A stretch of 64,000 nt of DNA, from assembly GCF_030440365.1 (NCBI RefSeq), contig NZ_CP124050.1, positions 372,001 through 436,000 of the forward strand, read 5' to 3'. Origin of the DNA: [Borrelia] lusitaniae (GTDB taxonomy: Bacteria > Spirochaetota > Spirochaetia > Borreliales > Borreliaceae). A program made the translations under genes and the position numbers. The notes under the pieces are model-generated. The model was not told the origin of the DNA. It did no database searches and saw only the letters and a program-made list of their open reading frames with translations. Below, one piece after another: positions 7,685-17,322 of this stretch; position 1 is the stretch's first letter, and each line of letters begins with the position of its first letter.

Positions 7685-8902
7685 CTATAAAACAATTCGT
7701 AAAAAATTTTTTTTACCCACTCTTAATTCAATTTCATTATTATTAAAGTCCTCTCTAGTAAGAGAATGGTTTTGATTTTCTACCCTTTTACCATTGATAT
7801 ACACCCCTCCAGAATTAATCAATCTTCTACCTTCTGACTTGCTAGGCACAATTTTTGAATCTAACATTAAATCAATCAGCAATACCTCTTCTTTTAAGCT
7901 AGAAAAGCTAAATTTAAAAAATGGAATATTATTTCTATCTCCACTCCCCTTAAATGCAGCAAAGGATGCCTCTTGAACTTTTAAAGCTTCTGCTTCTCCA
8001 TGAACAGTTTTAGTTATCTCAAAAGCTAAAATCTCTTTGGCTTTATTTAAAGAATTTCCCTTAAAATTTGAAATTGATTCAATCTCATTTTCTTCTAAAA
8101 AAGTAAAAAGGTATAAAAAAGTTTTCACATCAGAATCTGAAGTATTTCTAAAATATTGATAAAAATCATAAATACTGTAAAGACTAGAATCAAGATAAAC
8201 AGCCCCTTTTTCTGATTTCCCCATCTTTTTCCCATCACTTCTTGTAATCAATGGAAAAGTAAGCCCAAAAGCTTCTACTCCAATTTTTCTTCTAATAAGA
8301 TCAACACCAGAGATAATATTGGCCCATTGATCATCACCACCAATTTGAAGTCGACAATTTTTAATTTTATTAAGCATATAATAATCATAAGACTGCAAAA
8401 GCTGATAATTAAACTCAATAAATGAAAGTCCAAAATCTAGCCTTCTTTTATAAGTTTCAAAACTTAACATACGATTAACAGAAAAATGGATGCCAATATC
8501 TCTTAAAAATTCAATATAATTGAGATTGTCTAACCAATTTGAATTATGAATAAAACATTTTGGACTAAACTTCGTTATTTTTTGAAGTTGATTTTTTATC
8601 GACAAAGCATTATTGCTAATCTCTTTTGAAGATAAAATCTTTCTCATCTCACTTCTTCCAGAAGGATCACCTATTTTTGTTGTAGAATCTCCAATCAAAA
8701 CAATTGGCATATGACCATGCTTACTAAGATGCATCATCGCTAAAAAAGGAATCAAATGACCAATATGAAGAGAACTAGATGTTGCATCAACTCCTGCATA
8801 AAAAACTATTTTTTCTCTATCCATCAAATCACTTAAAACTTTTAAAGATGTACATTGCTTTAAAAATCCGCGCTTATTTAAAAGATTTAAAGCAAGATTC
8901 AT
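7685..8902 (-). CDS. tyrS: Tyrosyl-tRNA synthetase
   Basis: This 405-residue class I synthetase attaches tyrosine to tRNA-Tyr. It has the HIGH signature at residues 46-49, the QIGGDDQW tyrosine/ATP pocket near 186-193 and KMGKS at 226-230. The C-terminal 60 residues form an S4-like RNA-binding domain containing the SEGRRLINSGGVYING pattern. Its ATG overlaps the glyS stop by four bases, so the two are translationally coupled. A ClpA-like gene follows 10 bases downstream. Family, length and motifs all agree. Confidence 0.96.
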   Translation of the reverse strand: MNLALNLLNKRGFLKQCTSLKVLSDLMDREKIVFYAGVDATSSSLHIGHLIPFLAMMHLSKHGHMPIVLIGDSTTKIGDPSGRSEMRKILSSKEISNNALSIKNQLQKITKFSPKCFIHNSNWLDNLNYIEFLRDIGIHFSVNRMLSFETYKRRLDFGLSFIEFNYQLLQSYDYYMLNKIKNCRLQIGGDDQWANIISGVDLIRRKIGVEAFGLTFPLITRSDGKKMGKSEKGAVYLDSSLYSIYDFYQYFRNTSDSDVKTFLYLFTFLEENEIESISNFKGNSLNKAKEILAFEITKTVHGEAEALKVQEASFAAFKGSGDRNNIPFFKFSFSSLKEEVLLIDLMLDSKIVPSKSEGRRLINSGGVYINGKRVENQNHSLTREDFNNNEIELRVGKKNFLRIVL

Positions 8903-10236
8903 TTATTAAAATCCTCTTTGTAATTTAAAATCTCTGTTTTAATGTATGAATATAAATCATTAATAAAAATTCTCTTCTGAGTCATATTATTTCTTTCTCT
9001 AACAGTAACTGTTTTATCCTCAAGAGTGTTGTAGTCTACTGTTACACAATAAGGAGTTCCTATTTCATCTTGACGCCTATACCTTTTGCCTATTGTTCCA
9101 CTATCATCGTAAAATATATGAAAATCATCACAAAGCTCCACATAAATTCTTCTAGCAACCTCAACAAGCTCAGCTTTTTTAACAAGAGGAAATATAGCAA
9201 TCTTGTAAGGAGCCAATTTAGGGTGTAATCGCAAAACAATGCGCTTATCTCCATCTGAGAGCTCCTCTTCAAAATAAGCATCACAAAGAGTCATTAAAAC
9301 AGACCTTGTAAGTCCAGCAGAAGTTTCAATAACATAAGGCACATATCTTTCTTTTGTTAACAAATCATGATACTCAAATATTTTAGGCTTGTTAGAAAAT
9401 TTAGAGTGTTGAGTTAAATCATAATCACCCCTATTGTGAATCCCTTCTACTTCCTGAAATCCAAAAGGAAATTCATACTCAATATCAAATGCGGATTTTG
9501 CATAATGAGCAAGTTGTGTTGAATCATGAGCTTTAAATCTTAATCTATCAGGCCTAATTTTAAGAGTTTCTACAAAAAAATTCATTCTATTTTGCTGCCA
9601 ATAACAAAACCATTCATCTATTTGCTTGGGGTGAACAAAAAACTGCATTTCCATTTGCTCAAACTCACAAGTTCTAAATATAAAATTTTTAGTAACTATC
9701 TCATTTCTAAATGCTTTACCTACCTGGGCAATTCCAAAAGGAATCTTAAGCCTTGATGAATCCAAAACATTCCTAAAATTAACAAAAATTCCTTGTGCTG
9801 TCTCGGGTCTTAAATAAATCTCGCTAAAACTATCCTCTACTACTCCAATATGAGTCTTAAACATTAAATTAAAGCTTCTTGGAGAAGTAAAATTATTCCC
9901 AACTTTGCAATTTGGACAATTTTTTGACAAATCAATAAAATCCGCTCTAAACCTGCTTTTACAATCTTTACAATCAACCATAGAATCTGAAAAACCATCA
10001 ATATGACCAGATGCTTTCCAAATTTCAGGTCGCATAAAAATAGCACTATCTAAACCTACAATATTTTCATGCAAGTACACCATGCTCTTCCACCACTCGC
10101 TTTTTATATTTTTTTTAAGCTCAACCCCCAAAGGACCGTAATCCCAAGCTCCAGAAAGACCTCCATAAACCTCTGAGGACTGAAATACAAACCCTTTTCT
10201 TTTTGCAAGAGAAATAATATCTTCCATTCTAACCAT
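8899..10236 (-). CDS. glyS: Glycyl-tRNA synthetase, alpha2 (single-chain) type
   Basis: This 445-residue class II enzyme charges tRNA-Gly. It is the homodimeric type shared with archaea, eukaryotes and some bacteria, not the alpha2beta2 enzyme of E. coli. The start region carries GGLSGAWDYGPLGVELK, a family hallmark. Two CxxC pairs near 95-115 form a probable zinc site, motif 2 is RNEIVTKNFIFRTCEFEQ, and the C-terminal anticodon-binding domain starts near 345. The ATG at 10236 follows an AAGGA site; a second ATG three codons later is an alternative. It sits 17 bases after gltX and overlaps tyrS. Confidence 0.95.
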   Translation of the reverse strand: MVRMEDIISLAKRKGFVFQSSEVYGGLSGAWDYGPLGVELKKNIKSEWWKSMVYLHENIVGLDSAIFMRPEIWKASGHIDGFSDSMVDCKDCKSRFRADFIDLSKNCPNCKVGNNFTSPRSFNLMFKTHIGVVEDSFSEIYLRPETAQGIFVNFRNVLDSSRLKIPFGIAQVGKAFRNEIVTKNFIFRTCEFEQMEMQFFVHPKQIDEWFCYWQQNRMNFFVETLKIRPDRLRFKAHDSTQLAHYAKSAFDIEYEFPFGFQEVEGIHNRGDYDLTQHSKFSNKPKIFEYHDLLTKERYVPYVIETSAGLTRSVLMTLCDAYFEEELSDGDKRIVLRLHPKLAPYKIAIFPLVKKAELVEVARRIYVELCDDFHIFYDDSGTIGKRYRRQDEIGTPYCVTVDYNTLEDKTVTVRERNNMTQKRIFINDLYSYIKTEILNYKEDFNK

Positions 10237-10253
10237 AAAAATATCCTTAATAG

Positions 10254-11726
10254 TTATTCATTTATTCTTAAAAATTCCTGTGCCAATTTTATTCTTTCAA
10301 AAACTTTAGACTTGCCTATCAATTTTAAAGAATCAAAAAGCGGAGGAGATACTTTGCTTCCAAGCGCTGCAATTCTAATAGGAAGAAGAATTTCTCCCAG
10401 TTTAAAACCATTGTTCTCAGCAAAATCATAAAAAATTTTATCATTTTCTTGTGATGATCTTTTTTCAAATCCTTCTAAAATAGGCTTTATTAATTCTAAA
10501 ATAGACCAAACCTCTTTGGCTGTTTTTTTTCTACTTAAAAACTCATCTAAATTCCAAGATTTAATGTCCTCATAAAAAAATTTGGTCATATTTAAAGCAT
10601 CACTTAGTTTTTTAATTCTACTCTTTACAAGAGGAACTAATAATTTTAATTTTTGACTCTCTTCTAAGGTATTAAGCTTAGAAACGTACCCCTTTTTTTG
10701 GAAAAAAGGGAGCAAAAGATTGAATAAATCTTCATCTTTTTTTTCTCTAATATAGTAGCTATTGAAAAAATCTAACTTATGATAATCAAAAATTGCAGAA
10801 GATTTATTGATTTTCTCAATTGAAAAAAATTTCTCAAGGTCATTTTTTGAAAAAAATTCTCTCTTATCATCATAAGACCAACCAAGTAAAGCAACGTAAT
10901 TAATAATAGCTTCTGGAAGATACCCATCTTCAATAAACTGCCTTAAAGCTGTTGATCCATGTCTTTTGCTTAATTTTTGACCATCATTTCCCATAACCAT
11001 TGGAAGATGACAATAAATAGGTGGATTCCATTTAAAAGCCTTATAAAGAAGCATGTGCAATGGACCTGAAGAAACCCATTCTTGAGACCTTAATACATGG
11101 GTAATTTTCATTAAATAATCATCAACAACATTCGCAAGATGATAAGTCGGAAGTCCATCTGACTTAAGGATTATAGGATCAGGACTAATGTCTTTGTTTG
11201 ACCATGTAATCTTTCCAAGCAAAATATCATCAAAACTAGTCTCTCCTTTTAAAGGAATTTTAAATCTGACAACAGGATTGATTTTTTTAATTAGCGCATT
11301 ATTAACTTCGTCATCACTTAAATTCCTACAATGTCTATCATATCCGGGCGGCATCTTATTAATATTTTGAATTTTTTTAATTCTTTCCAACCTTTCAGGA
11401 CTACAATAACAATAATAAGCATGCCCAGATTCAATTAAATATTTAGCATATTTCTTATATATTGCACTTCTTTGAGACTGAACATAAGGTGCATAATCAC
11501 CTCCTACAATAGGACCTTCATCAAAAGAAATGCCAAGCCATTTAAGACTTGAATAAAGATCATTTTCAGCTTCTGGACAATATCTGTTCTGATCTGTATC
11601 CTCAATTCTAAGTAAAAATTTACCCCCACAAGACTTTGCAAAAAAATAATTAAACAAAGCTGTTCTAATCCCACCAATATGTTGCAAACCTGTTGGAGAA
11701 GGCGCATAACGAACTCTTATACTCAA
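10254..11726 (-). CDS. gltX: Glutamyl-tRNA synthetase
   Basis: This 490-residue class I synthetase has the HIGH-equivalent HIGG at 16-19 inside the [16 protein letters not shown] signature, KLSKR at 251-255, and a YCYC plus later CRN cysteine cluster (106, 108, 133) typical of zinc-bearing GluRS. The C-terminal half is the helical anticodon-binding region. Lyme Borrelia is understood to lack GlnRS and to make Gln-tRNA by amidation, which would require a non-discriminating GluRS; that is inference from family knowledge and is not visible here. The gene follows the upstream membrane-protein gene by 12 bases and precedes glyS by 17. Confidence 0.95.
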   Translation of the reverse strand: MSIRVRYAPSPTGLQHIGGIRTALFNYFFAKSCGGKFLLRIEDTDQNRYCPEAENDLYSSLKWLGISFDEGPIVGGDYAPYVQSQRSAIYKKYAKYLIESGHAYYCYCSPERLERIKKIQNINKMPPGYDRHCRNLSDDEVNNALIKKINPVVRFKIPLKGETSFDDILLGKITWSNKDISPDPIILKSDGLPTYHLANVVDDYLMKITHVLRSQEWVSSGPLHMLLYKAFKWNPPIYCHLPMVMGNDGQKLSKRHGSTALRQFIEDGYLPEAIINYVALLGWSYDDKREFFSKNDLEKFFSIEKINKSSAIFDYHKLDFFNSYYIREKKDEDLFNLLLPFFQKKGYVSKLNTLEESQKLKLLVPLVKSRIKKLSDALNMTKFFYEDIKSWNLDEFLSRKKTAKEVWSILELIKPILEGFEKRSSQENDKIFYDFAENNGFKLGEILLPIRIAALGSKVSPPLFDSLKLIGKSKVFERIKLAQEFLRINE

Positions 11727-11738
11727 ATCAAAACTCCT

Positions 11739-12605
11739 TCAATAAAAAACATCTTTTTTAGAAAAATCATAAATATAATAAAAAACAACAAAAAATAAAT
11801 TTGAACTAAGTAGCTTTGTATGCTTAGAATCTATCCTATTTTTAAATTTATAATATCGATTTCTAATCTCAATTCTTCTGCTTTCAAGTAAATCAAAAGA
11901 TATTTTCGATTTTTGCAATAAATAATAAAAATAAATAGTAAAAATATCATTTTTTAAAAAAAACTTATCTAAAAAATTTACTATCTCTTGTAGCCTTAAA
12001 TACTCTTCAAATGACAACATGCTCAAAGCTTCACAATATTTCACCCACTTGTTTCTACTGTACTTGTAATTTAAAATTAAACTAAAAGCCTTTTCTTTCT
12101 CTCTAAAACTAATAAGAACAGAATAAAGCTCTACTATTGTCTTATGTCTTAATCTATTGTCTTTTAAATATAAATAAAGCTCATCAAGGCTTTTTTTATC
12201 TTGTTTTATTAAAATAAACCTAAGAAGAATAGATATTTCAAAAACACTTTTAAGCTTTTTGCGAACCATTTTAAGTTTTAAAAAAGTAAATGTATCTTCC
12301 ATTCCATTTAAAATAAAATACAATCTTGAATAAAAATATTGGGAATAAATAATATTAAAAATAATCACTAGTAAAAAATAAATTGCAATAAATTGAGAAT
12401 TAAATAAAATGAAGCTTAATTGCATTTGAAATCTTAAAATCGTTAGAAAATAAACAAATAATCCAAGAAATATAATATTAAAGCCTAAGCGTATTTTTTC
12501 TACCATAAAAATCTCTTCAAAAAAATCGAAATTCAAAAATTGAGATATATATAATAAATACATTATACTAATAGATAGACAATTAATAAATAATATGATA
12601 TACAT
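11739..12605 (-). CDS. Predicted membrane protein of unknown function
   Basis: I do not recognise a family. The 288-residue reading frame shows hydrophobic segments near 3-25, 42-61 and 67-91, then a charged helical region of about 190 residues rich in Lys, Arg, Phe and Tyr, which would be cytoplasmic. The ATG at 12605 has no clear ribosome site and leaves only 30 bases to the divergent pdeB. An in-frame ATG at 12506 (Met34) would give 130 bases for two promoters and would drop the first hydrophobic segment. It heads the operon with gltX, glyS, tyrS, the ClpA-like gene and gpsA. It corresponds by position to B31 BB0373. Confidence 0.65.
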   Translation of the reverse strand: MYIILFINCLSISIMYLLYISQFLNFDFFEEIFMVEKIRLGFNIIFLGLFVYFLTILRFQMQLSFILFNSQFIAIYFLLVIIFNIIYSQYFYSRLYFILNGMEDTFTFLKLKMVRKKLKSVFEISILLRFILIKQDKKSLDELYLYLKDNRLRHKTIVELYSVLISFREKEKAFSLILNYKYSRNKWVKYCEALSMLSFEEYLRLQEIVNFLDKFFLKNDIFTIYFYYLLQKSKISFDLLESRRIEIRNRYYKFKNRIDSKHTKLLSSNLFFVVFYYIYDFSKKDVFY

Positions 12606-12635
12606 GGTTAATAGAGCTTGATTTCAAGGAAATAA

Positions 12636-13772
12636 ATGCAAAATTTTGAAGGCATTATCAAAAATATAAAAAATTCATCATATTTAATAGACAAAGAATT
12701 CTTAGTTTGGCCTGAGAATGCATTAATTGACGATAAAAACATTGAGCTTATTAAAAAATGGAACTTAAAGTCATACATTAAAGAGAGAAAAAATTTTTTC
12801 AGTGACGATTCTGTTAAAAAAGAATATGAAGAAATACACAAAGAATTCAATGAAGAGGCTATTTCTAGTTATCATGTAATAATAAGCAATTTAGAAGAAA
12901 TTTATGAAAATTGCAAAAGAAATAAAAAAATTTATTACCAAGATATCATGCCTACTGTAAAAAAAGTAATAGACTTTTATAAGAAACAAAAAAAAATTTT
13001 TATCAAATATTTTAGAATTCCTAAGCTTTCTGCAAACTATCACATTATTCATTCCGTAAATACAGCTATCTTAACAGTAGCTCTTGGTAATGAAATGGGA
13101 CTAAATAACTACAAAACAGTAGAACTTTGCAGTATTGCCCTTTTACATAAAATAGGATTTCTCTTTATCCCACCAAAAATTAGCGAAAAAAAAGAAGCAT
13201 TAACTGAAAAAGAACTAGAAATAATAAAAAAATATCCCATAATCAGCTATAAAGTAGCTTCAACAAGTAATTTATCACAATCAATATGTTTAACACTTTT
13301 AACACATAAAGAAAATCTAGACGGCACGGGGTACCCAAAAGGACTAACAAGTGAAAAAATTAGCATAGAATCAAATATAATAGGCGCTGCTAGCGCCTAT
13401 TCTGCTATCATTTTAGATAAAGCATACAAAAAATCTTTTAATTCTGGAGCATCTATTATTGAATTAATTAAAGATGCTGACAAAAAATTTGACAAAAGGG
13501 TTTTAAAGTTAATAATCAATGCAATATCTTCTTGCCCTTTAGACTTTATTGTAAAACTTAATGACAATTCTATAGCCAAAATAGTAGATATAAATGATTC
13601 TAATCCCAATCTCCCATATATAAGCTACATAATAAAAAATGAACAAGTTATAGACAAAAATGAGCCTAGCGTTCAGTCTATACCAAACACAAACACAGGA
13701 ATAAAAAAAATACTAAATCAAGATGAAATAGAACTAATTAAAAATAAATATTCTTTAACAGATATTATATAA
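12636..13772 (+). CDS. pdeB: HD-GYP-type cyclic-di-GMP phosphodiesterase PdeB with non-canonical metal site
   Basis: This 378-residue protein has a charged N-terminal region (1-125) and an HD-GYP-type domain (about 130-300) recognisable by the first His motif HSVNT (139-143), LLHKIG (169-174), a P-x-x-x-Y-K helix, HKENLDG (224-230) and TGYPKGL (231-237). HD-GYP enzymes cut c-di-GMP to GMP with two or three metals. Several ligand positions are altered: the HD pair is His171-Lys172, a later conserved His is Tyr200 and the HH pair is His224-Lys225. In B. burgdorferi this gene (BB0374) is known as PdeB with reported phosphodiesterase activity, so the altered site deserves attention. An AAGGA site precedes the ATG. 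It heads the pfs-metK-luxS operon. Confidence 0.85.
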   Translation: MQNFEGIIKNIKNSSYLIDKEFLVWPENALIDDKNIELIKKWNLKSYIKERKNFFSDDSVKKEYEEIHKEFNEEAISSYHVIISNLEEIYENCKRNKKIYYQDIMPTVKKVIDFYKKQKKIFIKYFRIPKLSANYHIIHSVNTAILTVALGNEMGLNNYKTVELCSIALLHKIGFLFIPPKISEKKEALTEKELEIIKKYPIISYKVASTSNLSQSICLTLLTHKENLDGTGYPKGLTSEKISIESNIIGAASAYSAIILDKAYKKSFNSGASIIELIKDADKKFDKRVLKLIINAISSCPLDFIVKLNDNSIAKIVDINDSNPNLPYISYIIKNEQVIDKNEPSVQSIPNTNTGIKKILNQDEIELIKNKYSLTDII

Positions 13773-13796
13773 GACACTCAAAAAGGAGAAAAAAGC

Positions 13797-14510
13797 ATGA
13801 TTTTAATCATATCAGCTATGCAAGAAGAATCAGAAGAAATAAACAAAATAATTGATGACAAAGAAGAAGTTGTATTAAACGACTACTCAGAAAATAAAAA
13901 AATTTATAAAGGAAAAATTTTAGGAAAAGATGTAATCTCTTTAACTACAGGAATTGGAAAAGTTAATGCAGCAACTTGGAGCAATCAAATTATATCTAAA
14001 TATAAAGTCACTCATATAATAAATTCTGGAAGTTCTGGGGGGATAAAAGAAAACTCTAACCTTAAAATATCAGATATCATAGTATCCTCAGAAACAGCTT
14101 ACTATGACTTTGACTTAACCAAGTTTGGACACAAAATAGGACAAGTCCCTCATTTGCCACAAAAGTTTAAAACAGATGAAGAACTATTAAAAAAAGTAGT
14201 ACATATTATTGAAAACAAGCTTTTAAACATTGATATCCATATTGGCTTAATACTAACAGGGGATCAATTTGTTGACAATGAAAAAAATCTTGAAACAATT
14301 AAAAAAAATTTCAAAGATGCTTTAGCTGTAGATATGGAAGGGGCTGCAATAGCTCACGTAGCACACATATTTAAAATACCATTCATAATAATTCGCTCAA
14401 TTTCTGATTTACCAAACAATAAAGACAACCATATAGACTTTAATAAATTTTTAAAAATATCATCAATAAATTCAAGCAAAATGACAAAGGAACTTATTAG
14501 GCTAATATGA
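13797..14510 (+). CDS. pfs: 5'-methylthioadenosine/S-adenosylhomocysteine nucleosidase
   Basis: This 237-residue enzyme cleaves SAH and MTA to adenine plus the ribosyl products, detoxifying by-products of SAM use and producing the substrate of LuxS. Typical parts are the N-terminal ISAMQEES segment with the acid/base glutamate, GSSGGI near 76-81, the [13 protein letters not shown] motif near 178-190 with the ribose-binding Glu, and RSISD with the catalytic-type Asp. A strong AAAGGAG precedes the ATG. Its stop overlaps the metK start (ATGA), so translation is coupled. Borrelia has additional chromosomal or plasmid nucleosidase paralogues; this is the copy linked to luxS. Confidence 0.93.
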   Translation: MILIISAMQEESEEINKIIDDKEEVVLNDYSENKKIYKGKILGKDVISLTTGIGKVNAATWSNQIISKYKVTHIINSGSSGGIKENSNLKISDIIVSSETAYYDFDLTKFGHKIGQVPHLPQKFKTDEELLKKVVHIIENKLLNIDIHIGLILTGDQFVDNEKNLETIKKNFKDALAVDMEGAAIAHVAHIFKIPFIIIRSISDLPNNKDNHIDFNKFLKISSINSSKMTKELIRLI

Positions 14511-15685
14511 ATAAAATAATAGCAGCTAACCAAACTTTAACTTCTGAGGCTGTATCTGAAGGACATCCAGATAAAATTGCAGATCAAATCTCTGATGCGA
14601 TCCTTGATGAAATGCTAAAAGTAGATAAAAATGCAAAAGTAGCTTGCGAAGTCATAATTGCACAAAATTTAGTAGTAATAGCAGGAGAAATAAACAGTCC
14701 TGCTAAAAAAAACATAGATATAAAAGAAATTACTAAAACAATAATTAAAGATATAGGCTATACAAATATTGATTATGGACTTGATTACAAAACAATAACA
14801 GTAATAGACGCCATTGGCAATCAATCACGCGACATTATAAGTGCAATTGAAAAAAAAGGATCTAATGCCCTTGGAGCAGGTGATCAAGGAATAATATTTG
14901 GATATGCTTGCGATGAAACAAAAAATTTTTTACCCGCTCCTTATGAACTTGCCAATTCAATTCTAAAAAAAGCTAGCAATCTTAGAAAATCAGGAGCAAT
15001 AGCATGGCTAAGACCCGATTCAAAATCTCAAGTTACTATAGAATATGATAAAAACAGAAAGCCTGTAAAAATAAAAAATATTACAGTCTCTCACCAACAC
15101 CATCCAAATATCTCCCAAAAATTAATACAACAAACAATAATTGAAGAAATTGTTAAGCCCACCATTCAAGACAAATCAATACTTGACGAAGATACTACTT
15201 ATTGTATTAATCCTTCTGGAAATTTTGTAATTGGGGGGCCTACCGGAGACACAGGTCTTACAGGAAGAAAAATTATTGCCGATAGCTACGGAGGATTTGC
15301 AAGACATGGAGGAGGAGCATACAGCGGAAAAGATGCCACAAAAGTAGATAGATCAGCTGCCTACATGGCAAGATATATCGCAAAAAATATGGTAGCAGCT
15401 GGTATTTCTAAAGAATTTGAACTACAGCTTGCATATGCAATTGGAATTGAAAACCCAATATCTATTCAAATAACTGCAGGAATAAATGATCCCAAATATG
15501 CAAACAAAATATTAAATTTCATTGTCAATAACTTCGATTTAACTCCCAACGGTATAATTGAAAAATTAAAACTAAAACAACCCATATATCTTAAAACTTG
15601 TACTTATGGTCATTTTGGAAAAAATGAATTTGAATGGGAAAAATTAGATTTTGTAAAAGAAATACAAACGGTGCTAAAAAAATGA
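14507..15685 (+). CDS. metK: S-adenosylmethionine synthetase
   Basis: This 392-residue enzyme makes SAM from methionine and ATP. It carries the [18 protein letters not shown] entry motif near residues 16-33, the GAGDQG signature near 123, the P-loop-like [13 protein letters not shown] segment and the [19 protein letters not shown] stretch. It overlaps pfs by four bases upstream and luxS by four bases downstream, so SAM production and removal of its spent product are translated as a unit. Length and motifs are standard for the family. Confidence 0.96.
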   Translation: MNKIIAANQTLTSEAVSEGHPDKIADQISDAILDEMLKVDKNAKVACEVIIAQNLVVIAGEINSPAKKNIDIKEITKTIIKDIGYTNIDYGLDYKTITVIDAIGNQSRDIISAIEKKGSNALGAGDQGIIFGYACDETKNFLPAPYELANSILKKASNLRKSGAIAWLRPDSKSQVTIEYDKNRKPVKIKNITVSHQHHPNISQKLIQQTIIEEIVKPTIQDKSILDEDTTYCINPSGNFVIGGPTGDTGLTGRKIIADSYGGFARHGGGAYSGKDATKVDRSAAYMARYIAKNMVAAGISKEFELQLAYAIGIENPISIQITAGINDPKYANKILNFIVNNFDLTPNGIIEKLKLKQPIYLKTCTYGHFGKNEFEWEKLDFVKEIQTVLKK

Positions 15686-16155
15686 AAAAAATAACAAGTT
15701 TTACAATAGATCATACAAAATTAAACCCTGGTATATATGTATCAAGAAAGGATAATTTTGAAAATGTAATATTTACTACAATAGATATTAGACTCAAAGC
15801 TCCCAACATCGAACCAATAATTGAAAACGCAGCAATACACACAATAGAGCATATAGGAGCTACTTTGCTTAGAAATAATGAGGTTTGGGCCGAAAAAATA
15901 GTATATTTTGGGCCCATGGGATGCAGAACTGGTTTTTATCTAATAATTTTTGGAAACTATGAAAGTAAAGACCTTGTTGATTTAATATCATGGCTTTTTT
16001 CAGAAATTGTAAATTTTTCAGAACCTATCCCAGGTGCAAGCCATAAAGAATGCGGAAATTACAAAGAGCATAACCTTGATATGGCTAAATATGAATCTTC
16101 TAAATACCTACAAATATTAAACAATATCAAAGAAGAAAATTTAAAATATCCCTAA
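15682..16155 (+). CDS. luxS: S-ribosylhomocysteine lyase (AI-2 synthase)
   Basis: LuxS splits S-ribosylhomocysteine into homocysteine and DPD, the precursor of AI-2. The 157-residue protein shows the metal-binding H-x-x-E-H as His53/Glu56/His57, the catalytic Cys81 in GCRTGFYL and the third metal ligand Cys124 in HKECGNY. I start it at the ATG that overlaps the metK stop (ATGA); the reading frame continues upstream only into metK coding sequence. It ends 10 bases from the convergent gene at 16166. Since B. burgdorferi is not known to recycle homocysteine fully, the operon may serve SAH removal, AI-2 production, or both. Confidence 0.96.
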   Translation: MKKITSFTIDHTKLNPGIYVSRKDNFENVIFTTIDIRLKAPNIEPIIENAAIHTIEHIGATLLRNNEVWAEKIVYFGPMGCRTGFYLIIFGNYESKDLVDLISWLFSEIVNFSEPIPGASHKECGNYKEHNLDMAKYESSKYLQILNNIKEENLKYP

Positions 16156-16165
16156 ATCATAAAAT

Positions 16166-16828
16166 TTACAAAATAGTGAGTATCTCGTTTTCATTTTTTG
16201 TTGCTAAGTCAAACTGAAAAATAAAACCTAAAGTTATTTTGTGCATTTGATTTAAAAGTAAAAGTTTGTTATAAAAAATTGGAGTAACTGTATATTCCAA
16301 AAAAATGAAATCTATATTAATCCTAGCTCCAATATCTATTCCCAAAAAAACATTATCAAGAAAGACCCAATCACATGAATCTTTAAAATAAATTTTTGAA
16401 CCAATATATGAAAGTTTTAAACCTGTAAAAAAGATTAAACTAAACATTGGGGTATAAGGCAAAAAGAAATAATTGCCATATACTCTCATTGAAACTGAAA
16501 AATCTTTTATTATGAAATAATTGAAAGAACGCTTCAAATATGCTTGATCATCCAACATAGAAATAATCTCTTTAGTGTAAGGAGTATGAATTGGCAAAAA
16601 CTTAATATCTAAATTAAATTCTCCACCAACTGCAAAATTTTGAGAAACATTAACACCAAGTCCACTGAAAAATTGATACTTAAGTCTTTCATAGAAGAAT
16701 AAATCTTGAGTAAAATTATCAACACCAACCCCAATCCCATTGTATACATTAAGATAACCAGGAATTCCTGAATAAATTCTTAATGTATTAAACATAAAAA
16801 TAAAAAAGAGAAAAACGCTTCTTCTCAT
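16166..16828 (-). CDS. Secreted, possibly beta-barrel, envelope protein of unknown function
   Basis: The 220-residue protein starts with a signal peptide (MRRS, then a hydrophobic stretch to about residue 19, likely cut near YSG). The mature part alternates polar and aromatic residues in short stretches separated by Gly/Asn turns and ends with the FIFQFDL pattern before a charged tail, which suits an outer-membrane barrel; no enzyme motif is visible. AAAGGA lies before the ATG. It follows hinT by 26 bases on the same strand, so it is likely the last gene of the mgtE-hinT unit. It corresponds by position to B31 BB0378. Confidence 0.7.
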   Translation of the reverse strand: MRRSVFLFFIFMFNTLRIYSGIPGYLNVYNGIGVGVDNFTQDLFFYERLKYQFFSGLGVNVSQNFAVGGEFNLDIKFLPIHTPYTKEIISMLDDQAYLKRSFNYFIIKDFSVSMRVYGNYFFLPYTPMFSLIFFTGLKLSYIGSKIYFKDSCDWVFLDNVFLGIDIGARINIDFIFLEYTVTPIFYNKLLLLNQMHKITLGFIFQFDLATKNENEILTIL

Positions 16829-16854
16829 AAAGAATCCTTTTTGGCAAAAGAAAA

Positions 16855-17274
16855 TTAAATATTCATACTTATTTGCATAGAAAGCTCTTTAAATTTTTCA
16901 ACTTCAAGATTAAGTTTATTGCCTCTCTTAAAACCAAAACCATCATTTTTAAATCTTGGAATTACATGAAAATGCGTATGAAAAATCTCTTGACCTGCAC
17001 CAGCCCCCAAAGCAGAATAAATATTTATTCCGCCATAAATGTTTGAATTTATTCTCTTTAAAGCATTCGAAATTTTTTTACATACTTTTAAAACTCTTTC
17101 GTTAAACTTATCATCCATATTCAACAAATTCTCACTATGTTCTTTAGGAATAACAAGAGTATGTCCAACAGTTAAAGGATTAATGTCCAAAAATGCTAAA
17201 ACTAAATCGTCCTCATAAACTTTATAACTAGGAAGCTCTTTGTTTACTATTTTACAAAAAATGCAATCATACAT
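16855..17274 (-). CDS. hinT: HIT-family nucleotide hydrolase (HinT-like)
   Basis: This 139-residue cytosolic protein is a complete HIT-domain protein: the CxxC pair (CIFC near residues 4-7), the DINPLTVGHTLVIPKEH stretch and the HIT triad F-H-T-H-F-H-V near residue 103. Family members hydrolyse purine nucleoside phosphoramidates and similar substrates. In Borrelia it was annotated as a protein-kinase-C inhibitor homologue, a historical name with no functional meaning here. It lies between mgtE and the secreted protein, 48 bases after mgtE. Confidence 0.92.
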   Translation of the reverse strand: MYDCIFCKIVNKELPSYKVYEDDLVLAFLDINPLTVGHTLVIPKEHSENLLNMDDKFNERVLKVCKKISNALKRINSNIYGGINIYSALGAGAGQEIFHTHFHVIPRFKNDGFGFKRGNKLNLEVEKFKELSMQISMNI

Positions 17275-17322
17275 TAAAATACCCTATTATAAAAAATAAC
17301 AATTAACATATTTAAATGAAAT

